The position numbers were made by a program, and so were the translations under genes. The notes beneath the pieces are model-generated. The model saw nothing but the letters and a program-made list of their open reading frames with translations. It did no database searches and was not told the DNA's origin. From contig NZ_QBKP01000010.1 in NCBI RefSeq assembly GCF_003054195.1, positions 18,347-82,346 of the forward strand: a stretch of 64,000 bases of DNA. The letters run 5' to 3'. The stretch is from Gemmobacter caeni. Lineage in GTDB: Bacteria; Pseudomonadota; Alphaproteobacteria; Rhodobacterales; Rhodobacteraceae. Shown here in pieces: positions 7,311 to 15,668 of the stretch. The first letter of the stretch is position 1; each line of letters starts with the position of its first letter.

Positions 7311-7340
7311 AGGGCGCACTTACGAGTTACTGCGTAACTC
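7311..7340 (-). other. oriT: oriT of RSF1010/MobQ type
   Basis: Read on the minus strand, a perfect hairpin (GAGTTAC, loop GCA, GTAACTC) is followed at once by GTAAGTGCGCCCT. This reproduces the RSF1010-type oriT layout, in which an inverted repeat precedes the nick region TAAGTGCG/CCCT. It lies between the divergent accessory gene and the TraA relaxase gene, as expected. The predicted nick falls between G and C within GTGCG|CCCT. The rest of the 271-bp intergenic region must also carry both promoters. Confidence 0.85.
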
Positions 7341-7398
7341 AGCGCGCCGCCAGCTTGGAGGCTGGCGGGAAAGGCGGAAACGGGATCGAGGCAACGGG

Positions 7399-10300
7399 TT
7401 GGCAATCTACCATTTCAGCATGAAGCCAGTTTCGCGGGCGGGTGGCCGTAGCGCCGTCGCCTCAATGGCTTATCGTGCCGGGGAGAAGCTGACCAACGAG
7501 CGCGACGGGATCACGCACGACTACACGGCCAAGCAGGGTGTTGAACATGCCGAGATCGTCTTGCCGGAAGGCGTGAACGCCGATTGGGCGCGGGATCGGT
7601 CGGACTTGTGGAACGCCGCCGAATTTGCCGAGAAGCGGAAGGACGCTCGCGTTGCGCGGGAGTTCGAGATTGCCTTGCCGCATGAGCTTTCGGCCGAGCA
7701 GCGGCTAGAGGCGGCGCGGGAGATGGCGCAGGAGCTGGCCGACCGCTACGGCGCGGCCGTGGACTTCGCCATTCATGCGCCGCACGAGGCGAGCGACGTT
7801 CGCAATCACCATGCCCATTTGCTTATGACCACGCGGCAGGTGACGGAGGGCGGGTTAGGCGACAAGACCTATCTTGAGCGCGAAAACAAATGGCTGTTGG
7901 CGCACGACCTGCCGACGACCGATATGCAGCTCCGCGACCTTCGCCAGAGGTGGGAGGGGATCGCCAACGAGCGCCTTGCGATGGCCGGGCTAGATATTCG
8001 CATTGACCATCGTTCGCACATGGAGCGCGGGCTAGAGATCGCGCCGACCGAGCATATGGGCGTCCATGCCACGCAGATGGAGCGGCGCGGCCTCGACGTG
8101 TCGCGGTCGCGGCTGGACGAGGAAGCGGCCCGGCGCAATGCCGAGCTGATCCGAGAGAAGCCCGAGCAGGTTCTAACCCTCATCACCGGCGAAAAGAGCG
8201 TGTTCGACCGGCACGACGTTGCGCGGGCGCTGCATCGCTACATCAACGACGACCCGCAGGAGTTCCAGAGCGCCTTTGCGAAGGTGATGGCCTCGCCGGC
8301 GCTGGTCGAGTTGCAGCCCGAGCGCGCGGACCCGGCAACGGGCGAGATCGAGCTTGCGCGGTATTCGACGCGGGAAATGGTCGAGATCGAATCCGGCATG
8401 ATCGAGAGCGCGCAGCGGATGCACGGCGCGCATGGTCATGGCGTCGATCGCCGGCATGTCGAGCGGGCGATAGATCGGCAGGACGCCGCCATTCAGCGCA
8501 GCGCCGGCGATGCTTCCGCCCGGCTGTCGGACGAGCAGCGCCGGGCGATCGAGCATATCACCGGGCCGGAGAGGATCGCGGCCGTTGTCGGTTATGCCGG
8601 CGCTGGCAAGTCCACCATGCTCGCGGCCGCGCGCGAGGCGTGGGAGGCCGAGGGCTATCAGGTCCACGGCGCGGCGCTGTCGGGCAAGGCGGCCGAGGGC
8701 TTGGAGGAATCTTCCGGCATCCAGAGCCGCACCCTCGCGTCATGGTCCCGCGGTTGGGAGAACGACCGCGGCACACTCGGCCGCGGCGACGTGTTCGTGA
8801 TCGACGAGGCGGGCATGGTCGGGAGCCGCCAGCTCGCCCGCTTCGTTGGCGAGGCCGAGGCGCGCGGGGCGAAGATCGTCCTTGTAGGCGACCATGAGCA
8901 GTTGCAGGCGATCGGGGCGGGCGCACCGTTTAGGGCGATCACGGAGGAAATCGGCCATGCCGAGCTGTCCGAGATTCGCCGGCAGCGCGTGGACTGGCAG
9001 CGGGAGGCGTCGGTTGACTTCGCCACGCACCGGACGGCCGAGGGGCTGGCGGCCTATCGGGATCGCGGCAATATCAGCTTTGCCGAAACCGGCGAGGACG
9101 CGCGGGGTCAGATCGTGCGCGACTACCTTGCCGATCGCGACGAGCGCCCGGACGGCACCCGCGTAGCGATGGCGCATCGCCGGGCCGATGTTCGCGCCAT
9201 CAACGACGCGATCCGGGCCGAGCTACAGGACCGGGGCGAGCTGGCGCAGGGCGAGGACGCCGGCGCGCTGACCTTCCAGACCAATGACGGCAAGCGGGAG
9301 TTCGCGCCCGGCGACCGCATCGTGTTCTTGGAGAACAACCGCGACCTTGGCGTGAAAAACGGGATGCTAGGCACGGTCGATCATGTCGAGCCGGGCCGCA
9401 TCATTGCCACGCTCGACGGCCGGGGCGGCGATAGTGTTTCCGTGCCGATGGGCGATTATCAGGCGATCGACCACGGCTATGCGACGACGATTCACAAAAA
9501 TCAGGGGGCGACGGTGGACCGCGCCTATGTGATGGCGTCGGGGACGATGGACCGGCATCTAACCTATGTCGCCATGACCCGGCATCGTGACGGGGTGCAG
9601 CTCTACGCGGCACAGGACGAGTTCACCAATGCCGGCCGGCTGGTCGAGCATGGGGCCGCGCCCTATGAGCATGACCCGCAGAAGTCCGACAGCTATTTCG
9701 TGACGCTGGAAAACGACAAGGGCGAGCAGCGCACCCTATGGGGCGTCGATCTTGAGCGCGCCATGAAGGAGGCCGCGCCCGAGATCGGGGAGAAGATCGG
9801 CCTACAGCATGAGGGTTCCACCCCCGTCACCTTGCCGGATGGGACGCAGACGCACCGCAACACATGGAAGGTTCAGGACGCCGGCGAGCTGGCCTATAGC
9901 CAGCTAGAGCGCCGCCTGTCGCGGTCGGGCGTGAAGGAAACGACGCTCGACTATACCCGCGACTTTGCCGAGCGGCGCGGGATCGCGGAGCAAATGGGCG
10001 TCCGCAGCGAGATCGAGATTCCGGCCGAGCGCACCGGGCTACGTGCGGAACGGGAGTCGACGGCCGGGGATCATGCCCTTGATCGGAGATCCTCGCAAAA
10101 AGTTCGCGCGGATCTCGCGCAGGATCTTCGTGCAGATCCGCGCGAGGATCTCGCCGGCGATCGACAGCAGCGCCAACGGCCGTTCGAGGGCCTGAAACTC
10201 GGCCGCCGCGCCGCGCCCGAGAGCCGCGAGCCAGACCGCGCCGGCGCGGACGGCCCGCAGATCGACCAGAAACGGCCGCAGCAGGCCGAGAAGCAGCGGC

Positions 10301-11001
10301 GCGGTATGTTCGCCGGCCTCAAGCTCAATGCGCGTCCTGCCCCCTCACAGGAGCGCACAGAGCGGCCGGAAAGGGAAGGGAGCTTGCGGCAGGCGCCTGC
10401 GCCCGACCGGCTGGCCGAGCGGGCGCGGGGGCAGTCGCCGCTTGAGGCCGCCGTTGACCGCTATTCGCGGGCCTATCAGTCGATCGACCAGCACCGGCGC
10501 GAGGGCTTGCCGGTCCTCGACATGCAGCGGCAGGAAATAGGCGATGCCGGCCGGCAGCTCGACCAGGTGCAGGGCGGCATGAAAGATTTGCTGCGCTCGA
10601 CGTTGCAAAACGACCCGGCGACGGTGCGCGCCATGACCGAGCTTTCCGGCCGGGAGCGTGTCGCGCAGGTTATCGACGGGATGAAGCGCGAAAACGCGGC
10701 GCTGCAAGACCCGAATATCAGGGCCGAGCGGTTCGTTGAACGCTGGCAGGAGCTACAGGGCCAGCGCCGGGAGCTTCGCGGCTGGCAGCACGACGATGCC
10801 CGCGCCAAGGTCGAAAGCCAGATGAACGGCATGACCAAGAGCCTTGAGCGTGACCCGCAGGTAGATTCCATCCTGCGCAATCGCCGTCAGGAACTCGGAA
10901 TCGGGCAGCAGCAGCGCCGGGGGCAGAGCATCGCCCACGAGCTGCAAGAGGAAATGTCACGCAGCCGGCAACTTAGCCGGGGCATCGGTTTGGGAAGGTA
11001 G
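7399..11001 (+). CDS. traA: TraA-type MobQ relaxase with C-terminal helicase
   Basis: This 1200-residue two-part protein nicks oriT and unwinds the transferred strand. The MobA/MobL relaxase domain (about 1-240) starts MAIYHFSMKPVSRAGGRSAV, has the likely nucleophile tyrosine in ASMAYRAG (about residue 25) and the metal-binding histidines in NHHAHLLMTTR. A RecD-like helicase follows, with Walker A GYAGAGKST (about 400) and Walker B VFVIDEAGM (about 465). The C-terminal 350 residues are charged and repetitive, with LKLGRRAA and LKLNARPA segments. The start is a TTG; using the first ATG would remove the conserved MAIYH strand. Length matches Ti-plasmid TraA proteins. Confidence 0.93.
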   Translation: MAIYHFSMKPVSRAGGRSAVASMAYRAGEKLTNERDGITHDYTAKQGVEHAEIVLPEGVNADWARDRSDLWNAAEFAEKRKDARVAREFEIALPHELSAEQRLEAAREMAQELADRYGAAVDFAIHAPHEASDVRNHHAHLLMTTRQVTEGGLGDKTYLERENKWLLAHDLPTTDMQLRDLRQRWEGIANERLAMAGLDIRIDHRSHMERGLEIAPTEHMGVHATQMERRGLDVSRSRLDEEAARRNAELIREKPEQVLTLITGEKSVFDRHDVARALHRYINDDPQEFQSAFAKVMASPALVELQPERADPATGEIELARYSTREMVEIESGMIESAQRMHGAHGHGVDRRHVERAIDRQDAAIQRSAGDASARLSDEQRRAIEHITGPERIAAVVGYAGAGKSTMLAAAREAWEAEGYQVHGAALSGKAAEGLEESSGIQSRTLASWSRGWENDRGTLGRGDVFVIDEAGMVGSRQLARFVGEAEARGAKIVLVGDHEQLQAIGAGAPFRAITEEIGHAELSEIRRQRVDWQREASVDFATHRTAEGLAAYRDRGNISFAETGEDARGQIVRDYLADRDERPDGTRVAMAHRRADVRAINDAIRAELQDRGELAQGEDAGALTFQTNDGKREFAPGDRIVFLENNRDLGVKNGMLGTVDHVEPGRIIATLDGRGGDSVSVPMGDYQAIDHGYATTIHKNQGATVDRAYVMASGTMDRHLTYVAMTRHRDGVQLYAAQDEFTNAGRLVEHGAAPYEHDPQKSDSYFVTLENDKGEQRTLWGVDLERAMKEAAPEIGEKIGLQHEGSTPVTLPDGTQTHRNTWKVQDAGELAYSQLERRLSRSGVKETTLDYTRDFAERRGIAEQMGVRSEIEIPAERTGLRAERESTAGDHALDRRSSQKVRADLAQDLRADPREDLAGDRQQRQRPFEGLKLGRRAAPESREPDRAGADGPQIDQKRPQQAEKQRRGMFAGLKLNARPAPSQERTERPEREGSLRQAPAPDRLAERARGQSPLEAAVDRYSRAYQSIDQHRREGLPVLDMQRQEIGDAGRQLDQVQGGMKDLLRSTLQNDPATVRAMTELSGRERVAQVIDGMKRENAALQDPNIRAERFVERWQELQGQRRELRGWQHDDARAKVESQMNGMTKSLERDPQVDSILRNRRQELGIGQQQRRGQSIAHELQEEMSRSRQLSRGIGLGR

Positions 11002-11012
11002 GCACGGAGAAT

Positions 11013-11771
11013 ATGGCGGAGCTGGACGACGACAGGGAAGGAATCGAGCCGGAAGCACTGGACGAGGACGCCGGCGACCCGGCCGCCGCGTTCGACGCGC
11101 TCCGGCGCACGATCGAGACGCAGGGCGCGCAGATCGGCGCGGAAATGACCGTGATGCGGCGCGGGCTGGAAGCGGCTTTCGACCAGCTCGAAAAGATCGA
11201 GCCGGCGCAGGACTACAAGCCCCAGCTCGCCCAGCTCGTGCAGGCGCTCGACAATGTTGCGGAGCGGCTGCACGGCGTAGAGCAATCGCCTATTCTCCGG
11301 CAGGGTGCGACACACTATGCGGCGCTCCTCGAGCGCAGCGGCGAGGCCCTGATACGCACCGCCGCGCAGCAGCTCGAGCGGCAGGCGTCCGACCTCGAGC
11401 GCGCCGGCCGGAACCTCGCCGCTCATACGAAAAGCGCCTACGACCGGAAAAGTCAGGATTTCCGCATATGGATGGCCGGCCTTGTCGGGCTGTTCGTCGG
11501 CATATTCCTGATTTTGCTGTTGCCGCGTTTCCTGCCCTTCTCGGCCGACACCCATGTTGCGGCGACCGTCATAGGTCAGGACCGATGGAACGCCGGCGTC
11601 ACCATGATGCGGGTGGCCGATCCCCGAAGCTGGCGCGGCGTGGCCGATTCCTCGCAGCTCGTGCGCGACAATGCCGAGGCGATCGGGCAATGCGCCGAGG
11701 CCGCGCGCACGGCCGGTTCAGATCAGCAATGCACCATCACCGTGAAAGCGCCGGCAGCACCGGCGCAGTAG
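11013..11771 (+). CDS. Membrane protein, probably DUF6118 family
   Basis: This 252-residue protein starts 11 bp after traA and is probably co-transcribed with it. The first 150 residues are charged and helical (FDALRRTIETQGAQIGAEM, QQLERQASDLERAGRNLAAH), suggesting a coiled coil. One membrane segment follows (WMAGLVGLFVGIFLILLLP, about 152-170), and the last 80 residues carry two cysteines (about 230 and 243). I associate this layout with the DUF6118 proteins found next to traA on alphaproteobacterial mobilisable plasmids. Its function is unknown; a structural role in transfer is only a guess from position. Confidence 0.65.
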   Translation: MAELDDDREGIEPEALDEDAGDPAAAFDALRRTIETQGAQIGAEMTVMRRGLEAAFDQLEKIEPAQDYKPQLAQLVQALDNVAERLHGVEQSPILRQGATHYAALLERSGEALIRTAAQQLERQASDLERAGRNLAAHTKSAYDRKSQDFRIWMAGLVGLFVGIFLILLLPRFLPFSADTHVAATVIGQDRWNAGVTMMRVADPRSWRGVADSSQLVRDNAEAIGQCAEAARTAGSDQQCTITVKAPAAPAQ

Positions 11772-11790
11772 GGTTGTGGGGGGACACCAG

Positions 11791-12357
11791 TTATTTCGGG
11801 AGGTTTTCTTCCGCCTCAACAGGTCCGGCGGCCATCGCGACGAGGCGCGCCGCGATACGCTTGCGCAGTTGCTCGGGGAGCGGGCGCGACGACAGCGCCT
11901 CGTGAATCCACAGCCCATCGGCGGCAAGGCGCGAAATGAACCTGTCCAACTCGGCAGCGTCGTTTCCAATCGGCGCAGGAGGTGCCCAGCGGTCGATGAC
12001 CTGTTGCCACAGATCGCCAAGCTGCCGATTGTCGGAGCTTTCCAGCATGAGCAGTAGTTCGACCCGCCGGGCAGCTCTTGCGCAGGTGTTGATGTAGGCG
12101 GCGTGTCGTTCGGCGTCTGTCGCCCTGTCCGAGGTGTTGCCGGCGCTCGCTTCCAGCTCCTGTTCCCATGAGCGAGTCAGATGCTCATGGGTGGCGAGGA
12201 TCAGGGCTTCGCGCGACGGGAAATGATACAGAAGGCCGGCGCGTGTCATGCCGGTTTCGAGCGCTACGGCGTCGAGGGTGACGGCGGTGAGGCCGTCACG
12301 CTCGATGATGCTCACAATGGCTTCAAGCACTTCGAGGCGCTTGCTGGCTCTCGCCAT
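11791..12357 (-). CDS. TetR-family repressor of the adjacent exporter
   Basis: This 188-residue regulator has an N-terminal TetR HTH (about 8-55): VLEAIVSIIERDGLTAVTLDAVALETGMTRAGLLYHFPSREALI is the canonical pattern. The C-terminal helical part would bind the inducer. It lies 10 bp downstream of the MFS exporter gene on the same strand, so both form one transcript and the repressor is probably self-regulated through the palindrome upstream of the exporter. The effector is likely a substrate of the pump. Confidence 0.88.
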   Translation of the reverse strand: MARASKRLEVLEAIVSIIERDGLTAVTLDAVALETGMTRAGLLYHFPSREALILATHEHLTRSWEQELEASAGNTSDRATDAERHAAYINTCARAARRVELLLMLESSDNRQLGDLWQQVIDRWAPPAPIGNDAAELDRFISRLAADGLWIHEALSSRPLPEQLRKRIAARLVAMAAGPVEAEENLPK

Positions 12358-12367
12358 GTCGGCTTCC

Positions 12368-13879
12368 TTAGTGTTGTGTGGGATAGGCTGACGATTGCGA
12401 GCCGGGACCGTAGCGCCGCAACAGGATGCCGGTGATCAGGGCACCCACGGCCAGAACACCCGCCGCCACGTACATGACGACCGTATAGGCGTGGTCGAAT
12501 GCGATTCCTGCCGCTTGACGCACGACAACACCATCGGCCCCCGCCTCGTTGGCAAAGACCAGCGCCGACGCCATGCTGTCGCGGGCCGCTTCCGAGGTTC
12601 CGGCGGGGAACACGACGTTGACCGTATAGAGGTAGGCCAAAAGACTTCCGAGAATTGTGACAGCGAACAGACTGCCAAACTCGTAGGACACTTCCTCGAC
12701 CGACGACGCCATGCCGGCGCGATGCACAGGCACATTGCCCACAATAGCCGTTGATGCCACCGACATTGTTGCACCTACGCCGGCACCGGTCAGCGCCAGA
12801 CCGGCGATCAGCCAGCCAAGGCCATGAGTGATGCCCCATGTCGCAAGCAGGACCGCCAGCGATCCCGCCGCAAGCCCGCCAGCTATAAGGATACGTAGGC
12901 CAATACGATGCAGGAATGCACCACCGAGCAGCGCAGTCGGCAATGATCCGAGCGCCGCCGCCGAAACCAGCATCCCGGCTTCCAGCGGCGTGAAGCCCGC
13001 AACGAGCTGGAAGCGTTGCGTCGTAGCAAGCTCAACACCGCCGATGGCGAACAGGGAGAACGCGGCCGCTAGAACGCCCGATGTGAACGCGGCATTGCGG
13101 AAGATCGAGAAGTCGAGCAGCGGGAACGGCAGGCGCAGTTGCCGGCGGACGAACAGCGCTCCGGCGAGGATGGCAACCAGCAGCGAAATAGCGGGGACGG
13201 CCCACGACTGCCCGGCATGGGCAGATTCCTTGATCGCGATCACAAAAGCCGACAGCGCCACCAATGCCTGAAACGACGACACCACGTCCCAAGGCTTGGT
13301 CGCATCGCCGGCCACCTTCGGCGCAACGATCAGCGCCGAAATGAAGGCAGCGACCACTACCGGCACATTGATGAGGAACACCGACCCCCACCAGAAATGG
13401 CCGAGCAGAAAACCGCCGATGATCGGTCCGAGCGCAGCGCCGACGACCGACAACGACCCCCAGATCGCAATGGCGATGTTGCGTTCCCGGTCATCCTCGA
13501 AGGTGACGCGGATGAGGGCGAGTGTCGCGGGCATCATCGCCGCCGCGCCGACCGCCAGAAAGGCCCGCGCCCCGATCAGGATTTCCGCTGTAGGCGAATA
13601 GGCCGCCACAATCGACGCGACACCGAACAGCACGAGGCCGATGAGGAACATGCGCCGGTGACCGATCCTGTCACCCAGCGTCCCGGTGCCGAGCAGCAGG
13701 CCGGCCATGACGAGGGGGTATGCGTTGATGATCCACAACCCTTGCGTTGCCGTCGCGCCAAGCTCGCGCGTCAGGGTAGGCAGGGCCGTGTAGAGGACCG
13801 AATTGTCCAGAACGATAAGCAGGAGACCGGCGGCGACGGTCACCAGAAGAACCCAGCGGTTCGAGTGGGCGGCAGGCAT
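12368..13879 (-). CDS. MFS drug exporter, DHA2 (SmvA/QacA-like) family
   Basis: This 503-residue, 14-segment proton-driven exporter is the main phenotypic cargo of the plasmid. The DHA2 signature is present: LLLIVLDNSVLYTALPTL with the conserved acidic residue in the first segment, LWIINAYPLVMAGLLL in the second, and the motif-A loop GTLGDRIGHRRMFLIG. Motif C-like glycine runs (GAALGPIIGGFLLG) follow in segment 5. Members export quaternary ammonium compounds, dyes or methyl viologen; the substrate here cannot be told. It forms an operon with tetR and is preceded by a TetR-type operator. Confidence 0.88.
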   Translation of the reverse strand: MPAAHSNRWVLLVTVAAGLLLIVLDNSVLYTALPTLTRELGATATQGLWIINAYPLVMAGLLLGTGTLGDRIGHRRMFLIGLVLFGVASIVAAYSPTAEILIGARAFLAVGAAAMMPATLALIRVTFEDDRERNIAIAIWGSLSVVGAALGPIIGGFLLGHFWWGSVFLINVPVVVAAFISALIVAPKVAGDATKPWDVVSSFQALVALSAFVIAIKESAHAGQSWAVPAISLLVAILAGALFVRRQLRLPFPLLDFSIFRNAAFTSGVLAAAFSLFAIGGVELATTQRFQLVAGFTPLEAGMLVSAAALGSLPTALLGGAFLHRIGLRILIAGGLAAGSLAVLLATWGITHGLGWLIAGLALTGAGVGATMSVASTAIVGNVPVHRAGMASSVEEVSYEFGSLFAVTILGSLLAYLYTVNVVFPAGTSEAARDSMASALVFANEAGADGVVVRQAAGIAFDHAYTVVMYVAAGVLAVGALITGILLRRYGPGSQSSAYPTQH

Positions 13880-13907
13880 GATAGCACCATTCAGTGAGAG
13901 TAGCCAA

Positions 13908-13931
13908 ACTTTACAGACAAGTTAGTAAAGT
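13908..13931. promoter_or_regulatory. TetR-type operator upstream of the exporter
   Basis: The perfect 7-bp arms ACTTTAC and GTAAAGT are separated by 10 bp, 28 bp before the exporter start codon. It is the only good dyad in the exporter leader and the expected site for the TetR protein encoded in the same operon. Confidence 0.7.
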
Positions 13932-14005
13932 ATCAAGCGCCTGCCCGTGAGGAACTTCAGACAATGGCCGACAGCGGGGCTTCGCATTCCGGGGCGCGAT
14001 CAATT

Positions 14006-14119
14006 TGTCGCGAAATTCCTGATTTTTGCGACAAAATCGCCGGCGCTGATTTTGCAGGGAAAAATCTGTCGCAAAAATCAGGTGCGAAAGTCAAACTTGT
14101 GCGACTGACTTTCGCGACA
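14006..14119. other. Second res-like array with three resolvase half-site dyads
   Basis: Three elements are visible: TGTCGC-N16-GCGACA (14006-14033, 28 bp), TGTCGC-N11-GCGA (14067-14087) and TGTGCG-N10-GCGACA (14098-14119). The first has the same length and half-sites as the dyad next to the resolvase gene. In the plasmid circle this array and the one at 948-1009 flank the kinase gene. It fills much of the 319-bp gene-free stretch between the exporter and the kinase; nothing else was recognised there apart from the operator. Confidence 0.6.
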
Positions 14120-14198
14120 CGTCGCGGCCCGGATTCCGCGCCGCTGCGGACGTGGTGCAGGTTTCAGGATTTGCGCGACATAAGGGGCGCGAAGGAAT

Positions 14199-14810
14199 TT
14201 AATTCTGGATCACCAGATCAAAAGACCTTGGCGGGCAGACGCGCTCGAAATAGTAGCTTTCAACATCGTCCCAAACAGCGTGCCACGCGGCTAAAAAGCC
14301 CTCCGCGCCCTGTTCGCGCGCAGCAGTCCGTTCATGCCGCACTTTGGTCGGCACATCCACGATCACGGCGAGGTCGATCAAATCCCGAAGGAACGGAGAT
14401 GCGGAATAAGCTCCTTCGAGCAGAATCGTGGGCGCTGGCGCGACTTCGGTAAATTCGTTCTTGAGGCTGTAAGTGCCATCCGGGCCTAGTCCCTGCATGA
14501 AGTCGAAAGCTCGCCACTGTGCAGGTTCCCCCTTGCGTAGAGGCTCTATTGCCTCGCGAACGCGGTCCCACTCAAAAACGCGATTCAACCGCTCCGCCAC
14601 GGTTTTGTGAGGCCACTCGGATTCGGGAACCTGCGTTTGATAGAAATCATCGAGCGTAACCAAGGCTATGTCGGTCAGCTTCGCCAACCTTGCCGCAATC
14701 GTTGACTTACCGGAGCCGCTTCCCCCGTCAAGCGCCACGACAACAGGACGTGCGAGTTCGGCGCGGAGGGCTTCTATTCTCTCAAGGGCTCTGTTGCAAA
14801 CATGGGGCAC
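14199..14810 (-). CDS. Uridine-kinase-like P-loop kinase with IS-supplied start
   Basis: This 203-residue P-loop kinase resembles the uridine kinase/phosphoribulokinase superfamily. The Walker A motif is GGSGSGKST (about 29-37), followed by TLDDFYQT (the lid and substrate-binding part of uridine kinases) and ILLEGAYSA. The natural first eight codons (MKSPELHI) lie at 896-919 beyond IS copy 1. Here the end of IS copy 2 supplies a GTG and eight in-frame codons (MPHVCNRA), so the frame keeps its original length. The P-loop is untouched, so the product may still work if translated; no good ribosome-binding site is visible. The substrate is unknown. Confidence 0.8.
   Translation of the reverse strand: MPHVCNRALERIEALRAELARPVVVALDGGSGSGKSTIAARLAKLTDIALVTLDDFYQTQVPESEWPHKTVAERLNRVFEWDRVREAIEPLRKGEPAQWRAFDFMQGLGPDGTYSLKNEFTEVAPAPTILLEGAYSASPFLRDLIDLAVIVDVPTKVRHERTAAREQGAEGFLAAWHAVWDDVESYYFERVCPPRSFDLVIQN
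14779..14786. repeat. 8-bp target duplication CTCTCAAG, inner side of IS copy 2
   Basis: This is the partner of 888-895. It encodes the LERI codons of the kinase on the minus strand, so the duplication lies inside that gene. Confidence 0.93.
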
Positions 14811-15668
14811 GGCCGCGCGGCGTCACCCAGTTGGGGGATTAGGCAGCATTGGCGAAATGCTTATTGAGCATAATCATGGTTTCGGTCAGGGCCGAGGGTC
14901 CAATTCCGAATGCTCTTTCAACCAGGCGCACCTCCCCCATGATACCTGGCTGCAGGCACCATGCCTGGGCCTGTCCTTTGCGTAGGGCGCGCATGACCTC
15001 GAAGCCCTTGATCGTGGCGTAGGCCGTTGGCATCGACTTGAAGCCACGTACCGGCTTGATCAGCATCTTCAGCTTGCCGTGGTCGGCCTCGAGCACGTTG
15101 TTCAGATATTTCACCTGCCGGTGCTCGGTTTCCGCCGCCAGTTTGCCTTCGCGTTTCAGCTCAGCGATTGCTGCGCCGTAGCTGGGTGCCTTGTCGGTAT
15201 TGAGTTTGGCCGGCTTTTCCCAGTCCTTCAGGCCACGAAGAGCTTTGCCCAGAAAGCGCTTCGCCGCTTTGGCGCTGCGTGTCGATGACAGATAGAAATC
15301 AATCGTGTCGCCCCGTTTGTCGACCGCCCGGTACAGGTAGGTCCATTTGCCCCGCACCTTTACGTAGGTCTCATCCAGACGCCAGCTCGGATCAAAGCCG
15401 CGCCGCCAGAACCAGCGGAGACGCTTCTCCATCTCCGGCGCGTAGCGCTGCACCCAGCGATAGATCGTCGTATGATCGACATCGATCCCACGCTCGGACA
15501 GCATTTCCTCGAGATCACGGTAGCTGATGCCGTATCGACAATACCAGCGCACCGCCCATAGGATGACCTCGCCGGTAAAATGCCGTCCTTTGAAATCGTT
15601 CATCGCAACTGACCTTGACAGTACATGAGCCCAATCTTGGAAACCGTGTCAGAGTTTGCAACAGAGCC
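14787..15668 (-). mobile_element. IS6-family insertion sequence (IS6100-like), copy 2
   Basis: The second complete 882-bp copy has the same terminal repeats and orientation as copy 1 and apparently the same sequence. The 8 bp to its right, GCCGAAAG, belong to a host gene; their last five bases match the five bases to the left of copy 1 at the window edge. This fits an outer 8-bp duplication of the host target. Confidence 0.95.
14839..15603 (-). CDS. IS6-family transposase, copy 2
   Basis: This 254-residue protein is identical to the one encoded by copy 1, including the DDE residues D77, D137 and E172. Identity of both copies shows that the duplication is recent or maintained by recombination. 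Two direct copies 14 kb apart also allow RecA-dependent deletion of the plasmid, leaving a single IS. Confidence 0.96.
   Translation of the reverse strand: MNDFKGRHFTGEVILWAVRWYCRYGISYRDLEEMLSERGIDVDHTTIYRWVQRYAPEMEKRLRWFWRRGFDPSWRLDETYVKVRGKWTYLYRAVDKRGDTIDFYLSSTRSAKAAKRFLGKALRGLKDWEKPAKLNTDKAPSYGAAIAELKREGKLAAETEHRQVKYLNNVLEADHGKLKMLIKPVRGFKSMPTAYATIKGFEVMRALRKGQAQAWCLQPGIMGEVRLVERAFGIGPSALTETMIMLNKHFANAA

Noticed and set aside
13964-14452. A rightward 162-residue frame across the second res-like array
   Set aside because: It crosses the resolvase dyads and the antisense kinase gene, and its protein has no recognisable feature.
6-15668. Interpretation as an ordinary compound transposon
   Set aside because: A compound transposon would carry the duplication outside the two IS copies only. 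The inner CTCTCAAG pair and the split kinase gene show that a circle was captured.
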